Shown: positions 50,169 through 58,358 of the stretch, piece by piece
How the letters are laid out: every line of letters begins with the position of its first letter
Numbering within the stretch: the first letter of the stretch is position 1
NCBI RefSeq assembly: GCF_012276695.1
Contig: NZ_CP038852.1
Span: 992,001 to 1,056,000, forward strand
Reading direction: 5' to 3'
Length of the DNA: 64,000 nucleotides
From: Candidatus Pelagibacter giovannonii
Lineage (GTDB): Bacteria; Pseudomonadota; Alphaproteobacteria; Pelagibacterales; Pelagibacteraceae
Translations under genes and position numbers: made by a program
Notes under the pieces: model-generated
The model's database searches: none
Told to the model about the DNA's origin: nothing
What the model saw: the letters and a program-made list of their open reading frames with translations, nothing else

Positions 50169-50207
50169 TGAGTTAATTTATAGTTTTTTTAAAAAATTGT
50201 AAGGTAA

Positions 50208-50714
50208 TTATGAGCTTATTTTTTTTAAAGCTATTTTTGTTTCTTCAAGGTTTTTTTCAAAAAGACCATCAAGCTTTGATTTATCAACAGAAGTATTAAT
50301 AATTTTTTTTACTGAATCGACAGCAATTCTAATTGAAACATCTTTTATTTCTTTAAGTGCTGCCTCTTTCATTTGTGAAATTTTATTTTCTGCTAAATTC
50401 TTTTTAATTTCTGAAAATTTATGAAATTTATCATTCATTTCAATAATAAGGTGGTCACTATCTTTTTTAGCTTGTTGCAAAATATCATTGCTTACTGTTT
50501 GTGCGGTATTAAGTTTATTTTGAGCATTATCTAGTAAAACCTTTGCTTCCTGTCTTAGCTTTTCACTTTCGTCTATTTCATTTTTAATATCAAGGATAAG
50601 CTTATTTAAAAGTTCATTAATTTTTTGAGGTATTTTTAAATAAACTAAAGCCCCTATAAATATCAAAAAGGATATTGCTACCCAGAAAGTTGCATCAATT
50701 ACCATAATATTCAT
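50208..50714 (-). CDS. atpF: F0F1 ATP synthase subunit b (AtpF)
   Basis: The 168-residue protein has one N-terminal membrane helix (IDATFWVAISFLIFIGALVYL) then a long charged helix, the peripheral-stalk plan of subunit b. An ATG three codons downstream (MVIDATFW) is an equally good start. Together with the b' gene it makes the heterodimeric stalk of alphaproteobacteria. It overlaps the b' gene by 20 nt. The retinal genes follow by 39 nt. Confidence 0.93.
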   Translation of the reverse strand: MNIMVIDATFWVAISFLIFIGALVYLKIPQKINELLNKLILDIKNEIDESEKLRQEAKVLLDNAQNKLNTAQTVSNDILQQAKKDSDHLIIEMNDKFHKFSEIKKNLAENKISQMKEAALKEIKDVSIRIAVDSVKKIINTSVDKSKLDGLFEKNLEETKIALKKISS

Positions 50715-51285
50715 CCATTTTTTTTCTTGAAAAATCTTCTACTATTGCAGAAATACTACTACTGTTAACTTCAGCTCCTATTAGTTGCTGCAGTAAGTCT
50801 GAAGAAGTTTCTTCAGCAATCTTTTTGATTTTTTCTGGTGCATTATTTCTAAAAGTTTTTATCTCAATCTCTGTTTTATTAACCTCTTCATCAATTTCTT
50901 TATCTAGTACTTCTTTTTTTATACCAATATCTTTCAGTACTTTTTCTCTAGCTTGTTTAAAATAGTTTTTCGCCTCATTTTTACTATCCTGTACTATCTT
51001 TTCGTATTCTTCAATTTTTTGCTCACTCTCTTCTCTTTTCTTCTCAGCAGCCTCAATGTTTTCTAAAATTTGAGATTTTCTAGTTTCTAAATTGGCACTT
51101 ATTTTTGGAAGTATAAGTTTAGATAAAACAACATATAAAATTCCAAAAGTAATAATTAACCAAAAAATTTGAGAAACCCAAAACTCAGGATTTAATTGAG
51201 GCATCCCACCGCTTTCAGCTGCAAAAGCTTCCATAAAAAACAGGAAGCTTAAAAATATCGACTGAAAAAATATTTTTTTAATCAT
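50695..51285 (-). CDS. F0F1 ATP synthase subunit b' (AtpG/AtpF')
   Basis: The 196-residue protein starts with an N-terminal leader (FFQSIFLSFLFFMEAFAAESG) and has the transmembrane b-type helix PEFWVSQIFWLIITFGILYVVL, then a charged coiled coil. This extended N-terminus is usual for b' subunits of alphaproteobacteria and cyanobacteria. It partners with subunit b. It follows atpE by 5 nt and overlaps atpF by 20 nt. Confidence 0.92.
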   Translation of the reverse strand: MIKKIFFQSIFLSFLFFMEAFAAESGGMPQLNPEFWVSQIFWLIITFGILYVVLSKLILPKISANLETRKSQILENIEAAEKKREESEQKIEEYEKIVQDSKNEAKNYFKQAREKVLKDIGIKKEVLDKEIDEEVNKTEIEIKTFRNNAPEKIKKIAEETSSDLLQQLIGAEVNSSSISAIVEDFSRKKMDEYYGN

Positions 51286-51290
51286 TAAAT

Positions 51291-51518
51291 TTAAAATGCA
51301 AATAAAATAATTAATGCTACAACCAATCCAAATAGACCAGTTGCCTCAGCTAAAGCAAAACCTAATAAAAGATTAGGAAATTGTTTTTGAGCTGCAGACG
51401 GGTTTCTCATTGCACCAGAAAGGTAATTACCAAAGATAATTCCAATTCCAACTCCGGCGCCCGCTAGAGCTATTGCTGCTAGTCCTGCTCCGATCATTTT
51501 TGCTGCTTCTAATTCCAT
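51291..51518 (-). CDS. atpE: F0F1 ATP synthase subunit c
   Basis: The 75-residue proteolipid has two helices, the polar loop, and the proton-binding Glu in FALAEATGLFGLVVALIILF. GAGVGIGIIFGN is the glycine-rich first helix. It forms the rotor ring; Glu without the extra Na-binding Ser/Gln pattern favours proton coupling. A ribosome-binding site AAGGAGG precedes it (51526-51532 on the opposite strand as tcctcctt), consistent with the high copy number required. Confidence 0.97.
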   Translation of the reverse strand: MELEAAKMIGAGLAAIALAGAGVGIGIIFGNYLSGAMRNPSAAQKQFPNLLLGFALAEATGLFGLVVALIILFAF

Positions 51519-51537
51519 TATATCCTCCTTATGTTAG

Positions 51538-52272
51538 TTAATGGTGTAAATTTAATGCATCATTTAAGTAGATGCAGGTTAAGATTGCGAAAACATATGC
51601 TTGAAGAAAAGCAACTAGTATTTCCAAGCCAGTTAGCGCAACCGAAAAACTCAGTGGAAGCCATCCACCAACTATTCCAAGGCTTATTACAAAGCCTCCG
51701 AAAACTTTCATCATAGTATGACCAGCCATCATGTTTGCAAACAAACGAACTGAAAGACTAACTGGTCTACTTAAGTAAGAAATTATTTCTATAACAACTA
51801 TTAGCGGCAATAGTACAGCAGGCACTCCACTAGGTACAAATAATTTTAAATATCCTAATCCATGTTTCATAAATCCAATAATTGTTACACCCACAAAAAT
51901 AAATGAAGCCAAGATAAAAGTAACAATGATATGGCTAGTTACTGTAAAAGCATAAGGGATCATCCCAAACATGTTACAGAATAGCACAAACATAAATATT
52001 GAGAAGATAAACGCAAAGTAAGGTTTTGCTTTTGATCCTGCGGTATCGCTAATCATTTTGGAAACAAAAGTATAGCTTAATTCAGAAAGAAGTTGCATCT
52101 TGCTTGGTAGTAAGGAATTTTTTTTTGACCCTAAATTAAAAACTAATAAGATTGCAAGTGAACTAATCACCATAAACAAACTTGCGTTTGTGAAAGAAAT
52201 ATCTATTGCCCCTAATTTAATCTCTGGTCCAATTCTATAAACTTCGAATTGGTTCATTGGGTTTGTAGCCAT
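51538..52272 (-). CDS. atpB: F0F1 ATP synthase subunit a
   Basis: The 244-residue protein has five to six membrane helices and the conserved subunit a helices with SVRLFANMMAGHTMMKVFGG (essential Arg) and ALTGLEILVAFLQAYVFAIL. It forms the proton half channels against the c ring. It follows atpI by 12 nt and precedes atpE by 19 nt. MATNPMNQFEVYRIGP is an alphaproteobacterial-type N-terminus. Confidence 0.97.
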   Translation of the reverse strand: MATNPMNQFEVYRIGPEIKLGAIDISFTNASLFMVISSLAILLVFNLGSKKNSLLPSKMQLLSELSYTFVSKMISDTAGSKAKPYFAFIFSIFMFVLFCNMFGMIPYAFTVTSHIIVTFILASFIFVGVTIIGFMKHGLGYLKLFVPSGVPAVLLPLIVVIEIISYLSRPVSLSVRLFANMMAGHTMMKVFGGFVISLGIVGGWLPLSFSVALTGLEILVAFLQAYVFAILTCIYLNDALNLHH

Positions 52273-52284
52273 AATTTTTTAAGT

Positions 52285-52560
52285 CTATTTTTGCATATTT
52301 TTTGCAGATCTGAATACGTTTATAATTCCAGCAACAACACCTACAAAAAAAAATATTAATATTAACCAGGGCTTAGTACCAAAGGTCTTATCTAAAATAA
52401 ACCCTATAATTGTCCCAACTGCCACTGCAGACACTAATTCTGTACTTAATTTAAAGGCAGTGCCAATAGAAGAGGGTACTTCTTCATTTTTATATAGATT
52501 TTTCTTTGAAAGCTTATTTTTTGCAATCTCCAAGCGAGTTTTAAGGCTATCTTTTGGCAT
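52285..52560 (-). CDS. atpI: ATP synthase protein I (AtpI)
   Basis: The 91-residue protein has two membrane helices (ELVSAVAVGTIIGFILDKTFG and PWLILIFFFVGVVAGI) separated by a short loop, with charged N-terminus, the plan of AtpI. It assists c-ring assembly. Its gene is first in the F0 group and starts only 8 nt after the smc stop, so the F0 genes may be read from the smc transcript. Confidence 0.85.
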   Translation of the reverse strand: MPKDSLKTRLEIAKNKLSKKNLYKNEEVPSSIGTAFKLSTELVSAVAVGTIIGFILDKTFGTKPWLILIFFFVGVVAGIINVFRSAKNMQK

Positions 52561-52568
52561 TTAAATTA

Positions 52569-55142
52569 TTACGCAACCATGCTCTCTGCTTTTTGTAAAT
52601 CTACAGCAACAAGTTGGCTAATACCTTTTTCAGGCATTGTAACTCCATAAAGTCTATTCATTTTTGACATAGTTAGAGCATGGTGAGTTACGATAATAAA
52701 TTTAGTGTCAGTTATTTTAGTTAAATCATCAAGAAGACCACAAAATCTTGTTACGTTAGCATCATCTAGCGGAGCATCAACTTCATCCAACACACAGATT
52801 GGAGATGGGTTGGTAAGGAACACAGCAAAAATAAGAGACAAGGCTGTTAAAGCTTGTTCTCCACCAGATAGTAAAGTTATAGACTGAAGCCTTTTACCAG
52901 GAGGACTTACCAGCATTTCCAAACCAGCTTCAAGTGGATCATCAGAGTCCACTAACTCTAGTTTTGCATTTCCACCATTAAATAGCTTTGTATAAACTTC
53001 ATTAAATTTTCTATTAACTTTTTCAAAGGCTTCTAATAATCTTTCTCTTCCTTTTTGATTTAATTCATTAATACTTTCTTTTAATTTTATAATAGCAGAC
53101 ACAAGATCTTCTCTATCTTGTTCCATTTTTTTAATTTCTATTTCATATTTGCTGGTTTCTTCATCTGCTCTAAGGTTGACAGATCCCAATTTTTCTCTTT
53201 CTCTTTTTTTTTCATCAAGAGCTTCTTCTTGATCAACGGAATTGGGTAACTCTACAACACCATTTAAATTAGAATTTTCTAAAATATCATTTTCTTCAAG
53301 ATTAAGTTCAGAACTAACTCTTTCTAACAGATCTTCTTTACGTTTTTTTAAACCTTCAACAGTAGCTCCTGAGCTTGCTTTTCTTTCTCTTATTTGAATA
53401 GATCTTTCTTGAACGTCATTTAACTCAAGTCTTAAAGAGTTTATCTTTTTATCTGTTTCTTCGATTATTTTTTCATTCTCAATTTTTTCATTTTGTGAAA
53501 TTCTCAGACCCTCAGTAATTTGTCCTTTTCTTTCTGCTTGGGCTTTGGGTTGTTGATCACGCTCATTTAACTGTGATAGTAATTTATTTTTTCTTTCAGT
53601 TAGCTCAGAAACCATTTTTTCAGAATTAGAGAGTAAGTTTTTCCAACTTTCAACTTCTGACTCTATGGCTTTAATTCTTTCGTTTCTTTTTACAGACTCT
53701 TTTTTTATTGACTGATTTTTACTAAAACTATCAGCATATTTTTCTTGCAATAATTTAATGTTTTCATTTTTTTCATTAATGTTAGTAAGCTTCTTCTTGC
53801 TATCCTCATCTTCAAGATTATTTAAAAAACTATCTATTTCTATCTGACATCGATCAAGTAGAGTAATCGCTTGATTAATCTCATTTTTATTGATCAATTC
53901 TTTTGCTCTGGTAATTGTATTTTTAACATTTTGAATTGGTCCAATAGCAATATTGATATTTCCATCAGCAAAAATGTTAATAATTTCATCAACAGATTTT
54001 TGCTCATCTTTTAATAGGTTTTTTGCCTTTTCAAGATCTTCGTTTGATAATTTTTCTGTTTCAAAATATTTAGAATCTATTTCTATTAATTCAGCTTTCT
54101 CCTCTTTAAGTCGTCTTTCATTTGAATTGGCATCAATTACAATCCCTTTTTCTCTGTCTATATCTTCCTCGATAGTTTTTAGGGATTTTTTAATATTTTC
54201 AATTTCATCTTGAGTTCTAACATTTTCTTCATCTAAATTTTGTAGCTCTAAATTTAATCTTTGAATTTTGGATAAGTTTTCTATATTTTTCTCTCTTAAT
54301 GGAGAAACTTTATCAGTTTCAGTTTTAATTAAACTCTCAAATTGAGAAATCTGTTGATTGAAGTTAATCACTTCTCCTTCAGCCTCATTGTTGATTTCAT
54401 TCTCTATTCTAATTTCATTATCAATGTCTAATAATCTTAAATAATATAATCCTGCTTCAATTTTTTTTATTTCATCAGATATAAGTTTGTATTTTGTTGC
54501 TTCTTCAGCTTGTTTCTGAAGGTTTGCCAATTGTTTTTCTTGTTGCCTTCTTAATTCATCAGCTCTTTTCAAGTTTGTATCTGCAGCATTTAATCTAAGT
54601 TCAGCTTCATGCCTTCTAACATGCAATCCTGAAATATTAGCTGCCTCCTCTAAAATTGCACGTCTGTCTGTAGGCTTAGCAGTTACTAAGGCTCCAATAC
54701 GTCCCTGGCTAATCATTGATGGTGAATGAGCACCCGTAGATAAATCTGCAAAAAACATTTGAGCATCTCTAGCTCTAACTTCTTTATCATTTATATAAAA
54801 TTTTGAGCCTTTGTCTTTTTCAATTTTTCTTCTAACTTCTACATGATCTAAATCTTTATATTGCATTGGGCCATCATGACTTGCATTATCCACACTAATA
54901 GAAACTTCTGCTATATTTTTAGAAGACTTATTAGATGTACCATTAAAGATGACATCTTCCATGCCTGAGCCACGCATACTCTTAGCTGAGGTTTCACCCA
55001 TAACCCATCTTAAGGATTCTACGATATTAGATTTTCCACAACCGTTTGGACCAACGATGCCAGTTAAGCCGTGCTCTATTAGAAAATTTGTTTTTTCAGC
55101 AAATGATTTAAATCCATTTAACTGGATTTTTTTAAACTCCAT
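52569..55142 (-). CDS. smc: Chromosome segregation protein SMC, short form without a recognisable hinge
   Basis: The protein has 857 residues against 1,150-1,190 in most bacteria. Head elements are intact: Walker A GPNGCGKS (31-38), the RARDAQMFFADLSTGAHS block, SMC signature LLSGGEQALTALSL (about 757-770) and Walker B CVLDEVDAPLDD (783-794). From about 180 to 655 runs a coiled coil. Its centre (about 388-447) has a short helical-looking stretch and shows no glycine-rich hinge domain, which normally takes about 150 residues. It condenses and arranges chromosomes with ScpAB. It starts 8 nt after the dsbA-like gene. Confidence 0.92.
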   Translation of the reverse strand: MEFKKIQLNGFKSFAEKTNFLIEHGLTGIVGPNGCGKSNIVESLRWVMGETSAKSMRGSGMEDVIFNGTSNKSSKNIAEVSISVDNASHDGPMQYKDLDHVEVRRKIEKDKGSKFYINDKEVRARDAQMFFADLSTGAHSPSMISQGRIGALVTAKPTDRRAILEEAANISGLHVRRHEAELRLNAADTNLKRADELRRQQEKQLANLQKQAEEATKYKLISDEIKKIEAGLYYLRLLDIDNEIRIENEINNEAEGEVINFNQQISQFESLIKTETDKVSPLREKNIENLSKIQRLNLELQNLDEENVRTQDEIENIKKSLKTIEEDIDREKGIVIDANSNERRLKEEKAELIEIDSKYFETEKLSNEDLEKAKNLLKDEQKSVDEIINIFADGNINIAIGPIQNVKNTITRAKELINKNEINQAITLLDRCQIEIDSFLNNLEDEDSKKKLTNINEKNENIKLLQEKYADSFSKNQSIKKESVKRNERIKAIESEVESWKNLLSNSEKMVSELTERKNKLLSQLNERDQQPKAQAERKGQITEGLRISQNEKIENEKIIEETDKKINSLRLELNDVQERSIQIRERKASSGATVEGLKKRKEDLLERVSSELNLEENDILENSNLNGVVELPNSVDQEEALDEKKREREKLGSVNLRADEETSKYEIEIKKMEQDREDLVSAIIKLKESINELNQKGRERLLEAFEKVNRKFNEVYTKLFNGGNAKLELVDSDDPLEAGLEMLVSPPGKRLQSITLLSGGEQALTALSLIFAVFLTNPSPICVLDEVDAPLDDANVTRFCGLLDDLTKITDTKFIIVTHHALTMSKMNRLYGVTMPEKGISQLVAVDLQKAESMVA

Positions 55143-55150
55143 GGACTAAC

Positions 55151-55741
55151 TTATATCAGTTTTTCCAGATATTTTTTTAAATTCTTATAATTTAGGGCTT
55201 TATCAAACTTTTTATCATTAATTATTATCGTAGGAGTAGCATTAACTTCAAATTTTTTTACCCCATCGATTCGATCATTTAAAACGTAATCTTCTATAGC
55301 TTTATCACTCAAGCATTTTTCAAAATCTACGTTTACACTTTCACTTGCTAGGAATGTTTTTAAATAACCTGTTGCTTCTTTTGGTGTTTTTCCTCTAGCC
55401 CATTTTTTTTGCCCAGAGTATAAAATATTCAAAATATTTGAACTACCATCATTATTACACTGAGCAATTTTTGATGCATTAAAAGCTGCTAAATCTAATG
55501 GAAAATGTCTAAATTCAATTTTTACTAATCCTTTATCAATAAAGTCTTTTTTAAGTTCAGGATATACATCTTTATGAAAATTTGCACAGTGACCACAGGT
55601 CAATGACTCGTAAGCAATTATTGTTATTTTAGCACTTTCTTCTCCTTCAGAAATTCTTTTGACCATTTCATTATCTGCAGCAAACGCTTTAGGGAAGAAG
55701 ATAAAAAATATTATAAATAATGTCGACGTCAATTTTTTCAT
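55151..55741 (-). CDS. DsbA-family thiol-disulfide oxidoreductase (DsbG/DsbA-like)
   Basis: The 196-residue protein has a signal peptide (MKKLTSTLFIIFFIFFPKAFA) and a thioredoxin-fold with the active site CGHC at 49-52. HFPLDLAAFNASKIAQCNND and NATPTIIINDKKFD with the cis-Pro loop are typical of DsbA-family proteins with an inserted helical domain. It acts on periplasmic disulfides. It starts within 4 nt overlap of the DUF721 gene and is followed by smc after 8 nt. Confidence 0.88.
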   Translation of the reverse strand: MKKLTSTLFIIFFIFFPKAFAADNEMVKRISEGEESAKITIIAYESLTCGHCANFHKDVYPELKKDFIDKGLVKIEFRHFPLDLAAFNASKIAQCNNDGSSNILNILYSGQKKWARGKTPKEATGYLKTFLASESVNVDFEKCLSDKAIEDYVLNDRIDGVKKFEVNATPTIIINDKKFDKALNYKNLKKYLEKLI

Positions 55742-56226
55742 CGTTGTTTAAATAGTTTTGTTAATTCAAGTAATGATTTTTTAATTTTATCATTCTTAAT
55801 ACTATTTATCCTATCTGCATATTTAATATTTGTCACATGATTTTCATTAGTATCTAATTTTTTGAAATTTGTTTGAGTGTCATCAAAGCTTATGAATTTC
55901 AATTTCTCAACAACTGCATAACCAAAAAAACTATTCATTTTATCCATTATTATTTTTTTTGAATACTCCAAATCAATTTCATGTCCTCTCTTTACCATTA
56001 TTTGAAGAGTGCTTACTCCAAATCTATTCGAATTTTTAAAGGATTTGGGATAGCATATCTGAAAAAGATCATCTCCAACTATGTACTTCCAGTTATTAAG
56101 TGTTTCAGAAAATATATGACCCTTTTTTTTGATAATTTTTTTAATGTTTTTTGGCAAAGTGTCTTTAAAAGACCTTAAGCCTTGAATAGTTTTAAACCTC
56201 TGCTTAGTATTATTTTTAAATTGCAT
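55738..56226 (-). CDS. DUF721 (DciA-like) protein
   Basis: The 162-residue protein contains the DUF721 core, with NNWKYIVGDDLFQICYPKSFK and VSTLQIMVKRGHEIDLEYS, seen in DciA, the loader of the replicative helicase DnaB in bacteria that lack DnaC. The link to DciA is based on this core region only. It is the first gene of the long minus-strand run. Its ATG (56226-56224) directly abuts the mutY ATG on the other strand. Confidence 0.8.
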   Translation of the reverse strand: MQFKNNTKQRFKTIQGLRSFKDTLPKNIKKIIKKKGHIFSETLNNWKYIVGDDLFQICYPKSFKNSNRFGVSTLQIMVKRGHEIDLEYSKKIIMDKMNSFFGYAVVEKLKFISFDDTQTNFKKLDTNENHVTNIKYADRINSIKNDKIKKSLLELTKLFKQR

Positions 56227-57207
56227 ATGACCAAATTCATACTAACAAAAAAAATTCTTTATTGGTACGATAATAATAAAAGATCACTCCCATGGAGAAA
56301 AAAGCTATCACAAGTTAAGCGAGAATATTACACGTTAGTAAGTGAATTTATGTTGCAGCAAACACAGGTTGCAACTGTAATTCCATATTTCAATAATTTT
56401 ATAAAAGATATTCCAGATATTAAATCTCTATCAAAAATTAAAGAGCATAAGCTTTTAAAGTATTGGGAGGGCCTTGGTTATTATTCAAGAGTAAAAAACT
56501 TAAAAAAGACTGCACAAATATTAGAAAAAAATTTTAATAGAAGATTACCAGGCACGATTGACCAATTAAAATTATTACCTGGAATAGGTGACTACACTTC
56601 TAATGCAATAATGGCAATTGCCTTTAACAAGCCATTTATTCCCTTAGATGGAAATATTGAAAGAGTAATTAAAAGATTATTAAATTTAAAATTACCCAAA
56701 GAAGTTACAAAAGATAATCTTGTTAAGAGTAAAAAAATATTAGGTAATTCAACTAGAGCAAGTGATTATGCGCAAGCGCTAATGGAGCTAGGTTCATTGA
56801 TTTGTCGACCTAAAAATCCATTATGTCACCAATGCCCTTTAATTAAAAATTGTAAGTCTTTTAAAAAAAAAGATTTTGAAATAATAAAAGAAAGAAAAAA
56901 GAAGATTGATAAATTTTATTTGTTAGAAGTTTACAAAAAGAGTAATAAATTTTTACTGATAAAAAATACTAAATTTAATTTTTTAAAGAATTTACAAATA
57001 TTTCCCATGAAGCAAATATCCAAACCTAATAATTTAGCAAAAACTTTAAACTTCAAGATATCAAATATGAATATGAATGTAATAATCAAGTTTTCCAAGT
57101 TAAAGGGTGTAATTTCTAACTCTTCTTGGATTGATAGCTCTAAGCTTGAAGATTATACTTTGCCCACATTTACTAAAAAAATTTTTAATTATTTAAAAAA
57201 TATTTAA
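56227..57207 (+). CDS. mutY: A/G-specific adenine glycosylase MutY
   Basis: The ATG at 56227 gives 326 residues; a longer frame upstream would run into the divergent gene and lacks conservation. The N-terminus has SEFMLQQTQVATVIPYF with the catalytic Glu40, a helix-hairpin-helix LPGIGDYTSNAIMAIA with Asp downstream in PLDGNIERV, and the iron-sulfur cluster ligands CRPKNPLCHQCPLIKNC. It removes adenine mispaired with 8-oxoguanine. The C-terminal NUDIX-like recognition domain is short (residues about 225-326). The following gene overlaps its stop by 1 nt. Confidence 0.95.
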   Translation: MTKFILTKKILYWYDNNKRSLPWRKKLSQVKREYYTLVSEFMLQQTQVATVIPYFNNFIKDIPDIKSLSKIKEHKLLKYWEGLGYYSRVKNLKKTAQILEKNFNRRLPGTIDQLKLLPGIGDYTSNAIMAIAFNKPFIPLDGNIERVIKRLLNLKLPKEVTKDNLVKSKKILGNSTRASDYAQALMELGSLICRPKNPLCHQCPLIKNCKSFKKKDFEIIKERKKKIDKFYLLEVYKKSNKFLLIKNTKFNFLKNLQIFPMKQISKPNNLAKTLNFKISNMNMNVIIKFSKLKGVISNSSWIDSSKLEDYTLPTFTKKIFNYLKNI

Positions 57208-58358
57208 TGAAAAATATAGCAATAATAGGAGCGGGTATTTCAGGTCTGTATATTGCAAATCTTTTAATCCAAAACTCAAATTATCAAGTCACAATTTATG
57301 AGAAAAATGGTTCTGTTAATTTAAAAAAAGGATATGGAATTCAACTTTCAGTTAATAGCATCAAACTATTAAATCAAATAAATTTTAAAAAAATCAGGAT
57401 AGAAGATAAATTTCACCCCAATAAACTAGACTTCTATTCTTTAAAAAATAATAAGAAAATATGTGATTTTGATATATCCATGTTTAACAGCGCTGATACA
57501 AAATATACTACCTTACAACGCTCTACTTTAATTAATTTCTTAAAAGATGGGCTTCATGAAAATATTATTCATTATAATAAAAAAGTTATAAAGATTAATG
57601 AAGAAGCTGAAAATAAAGAAGTTTCTTTTGAGGATGGTTCATCTATTAAATGTGATTACTTAATTATCTCCGATGGAACTTTTTCAAAAACAAAATCATT
57701 AATTGCCAATAAAGAAATTAAACCAAAGTACTTTAACTCTATTGCCTTAAGAGCAACAATAGACCAGGATGCCCTTAAGGGTATTAACCCAGAGAATATA
57801 TCTTTATTTTTAGGATCTAATTTACACTCAGTTCTTTATCCAATTAATAGCAAAGGACAGTTTAATTTTATTAGCATTCTTAGAAAAAAGCTTAGTACTA
57901 AAGAGTTATCCGACTATTTTTTATTTGAGAACAAAGATTTTACTGCTTCTATTATATCCGAAATATCAAAGCAAGTAGCTCCTGAAACAATTAAAAATCT
58001 AAAAGGTATTAAATGCTTCCCTATATTTGTGAGTTCCGAGGTGTTTGAACTAAAAAATAAAAATACTTTTATTATTGGTGATGCTTTTTTTGCTTTACCT
58101 CCAACATTTGCGCAAGGTGCATCTCAATCAATAGAGGTTTCACATGAACTGTATAAAAATTTAGAAAATGAAAAGACTCAATTTAACTCTGAAAGAGTTA
58201 AAAGGGTAAAGATGATTGATATGAAATCAAAACTCAATTATTTTGCTTTTCATTTATCTAACCCGTTAACAATTTGGATTAGAAATTTAATAATACAAAA
58301 ATTAGTAAAAAATAAAAAATTTATTAACAGCTATCTTGGTAAAATTTATAAAGACTAA
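57207..58358 (+). CDS. FAD-dependent monooxygenase (UbiH/PHBH fold)
   Basis: The 383-residue protein has the GxGxxG loop IAIIGAGISGLYIANLL, an R-containing TLQRSTLINFL, and the second FAD motif IIGDAFFALPPTFAQGASQSIE (GD motif), which define the aromatic hydroxylase fold including UbiH/UbiF and salicylate hydroxylases. It may hydroxylate a ubiquinone precursor or another aromatic acid; substrate cannot be predicted. It starts on the last base of the mutY stop, and shares CTAA with the stop of convergent ccrM. Confidence 0.8.
   Translation: MKNIAIIGAGISGLYIANLLIQNSNYQVTIYEKNGSVNLKKGYGIQLSVNSIKLLNQINFKKIRIEDKFHPNKLDFYSLKNNKKICDFDISMFNSADTKYTTLQRSTLINFLKDGLHENIIHYNKKVIKINEEAENKEVSFEDGSSIKCDYLIISDGTFSKTKSLIANKEIKPKYFNSIALRATIDQDALKGINPENISLFLGSNLHSVLYPINSKGQFNFISILRKKLSTKELSDYFLFENKDFTASIISEISKQVAPETIKNLKGIKCFPIFVSSEVFELKNKNTFIIGDAFFALPPTFAQGASQSIEVSHELYKNLENEKTQFNSERVKRVKMIDMKSKLNYFAFHLSNPLTIWIRNLIIQKLVKNKKFINSYLGKIYKD

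Noticed and set aside
50169..50207. Possible promoter or terminator between atpF and crtI
   Set aside because: A TATAAA-like stretch and a T/A run are present but the -35 spacing is about 14 nt and the T/A run is not a real hairpin; left as undecided.
53953..54213. Plus-strand frames opposite the smc gene
   Set aside because: They are Ser/Phe-rich antisense mirrors of Glu/Lys-rich coiled-coil codons, a known artefact.
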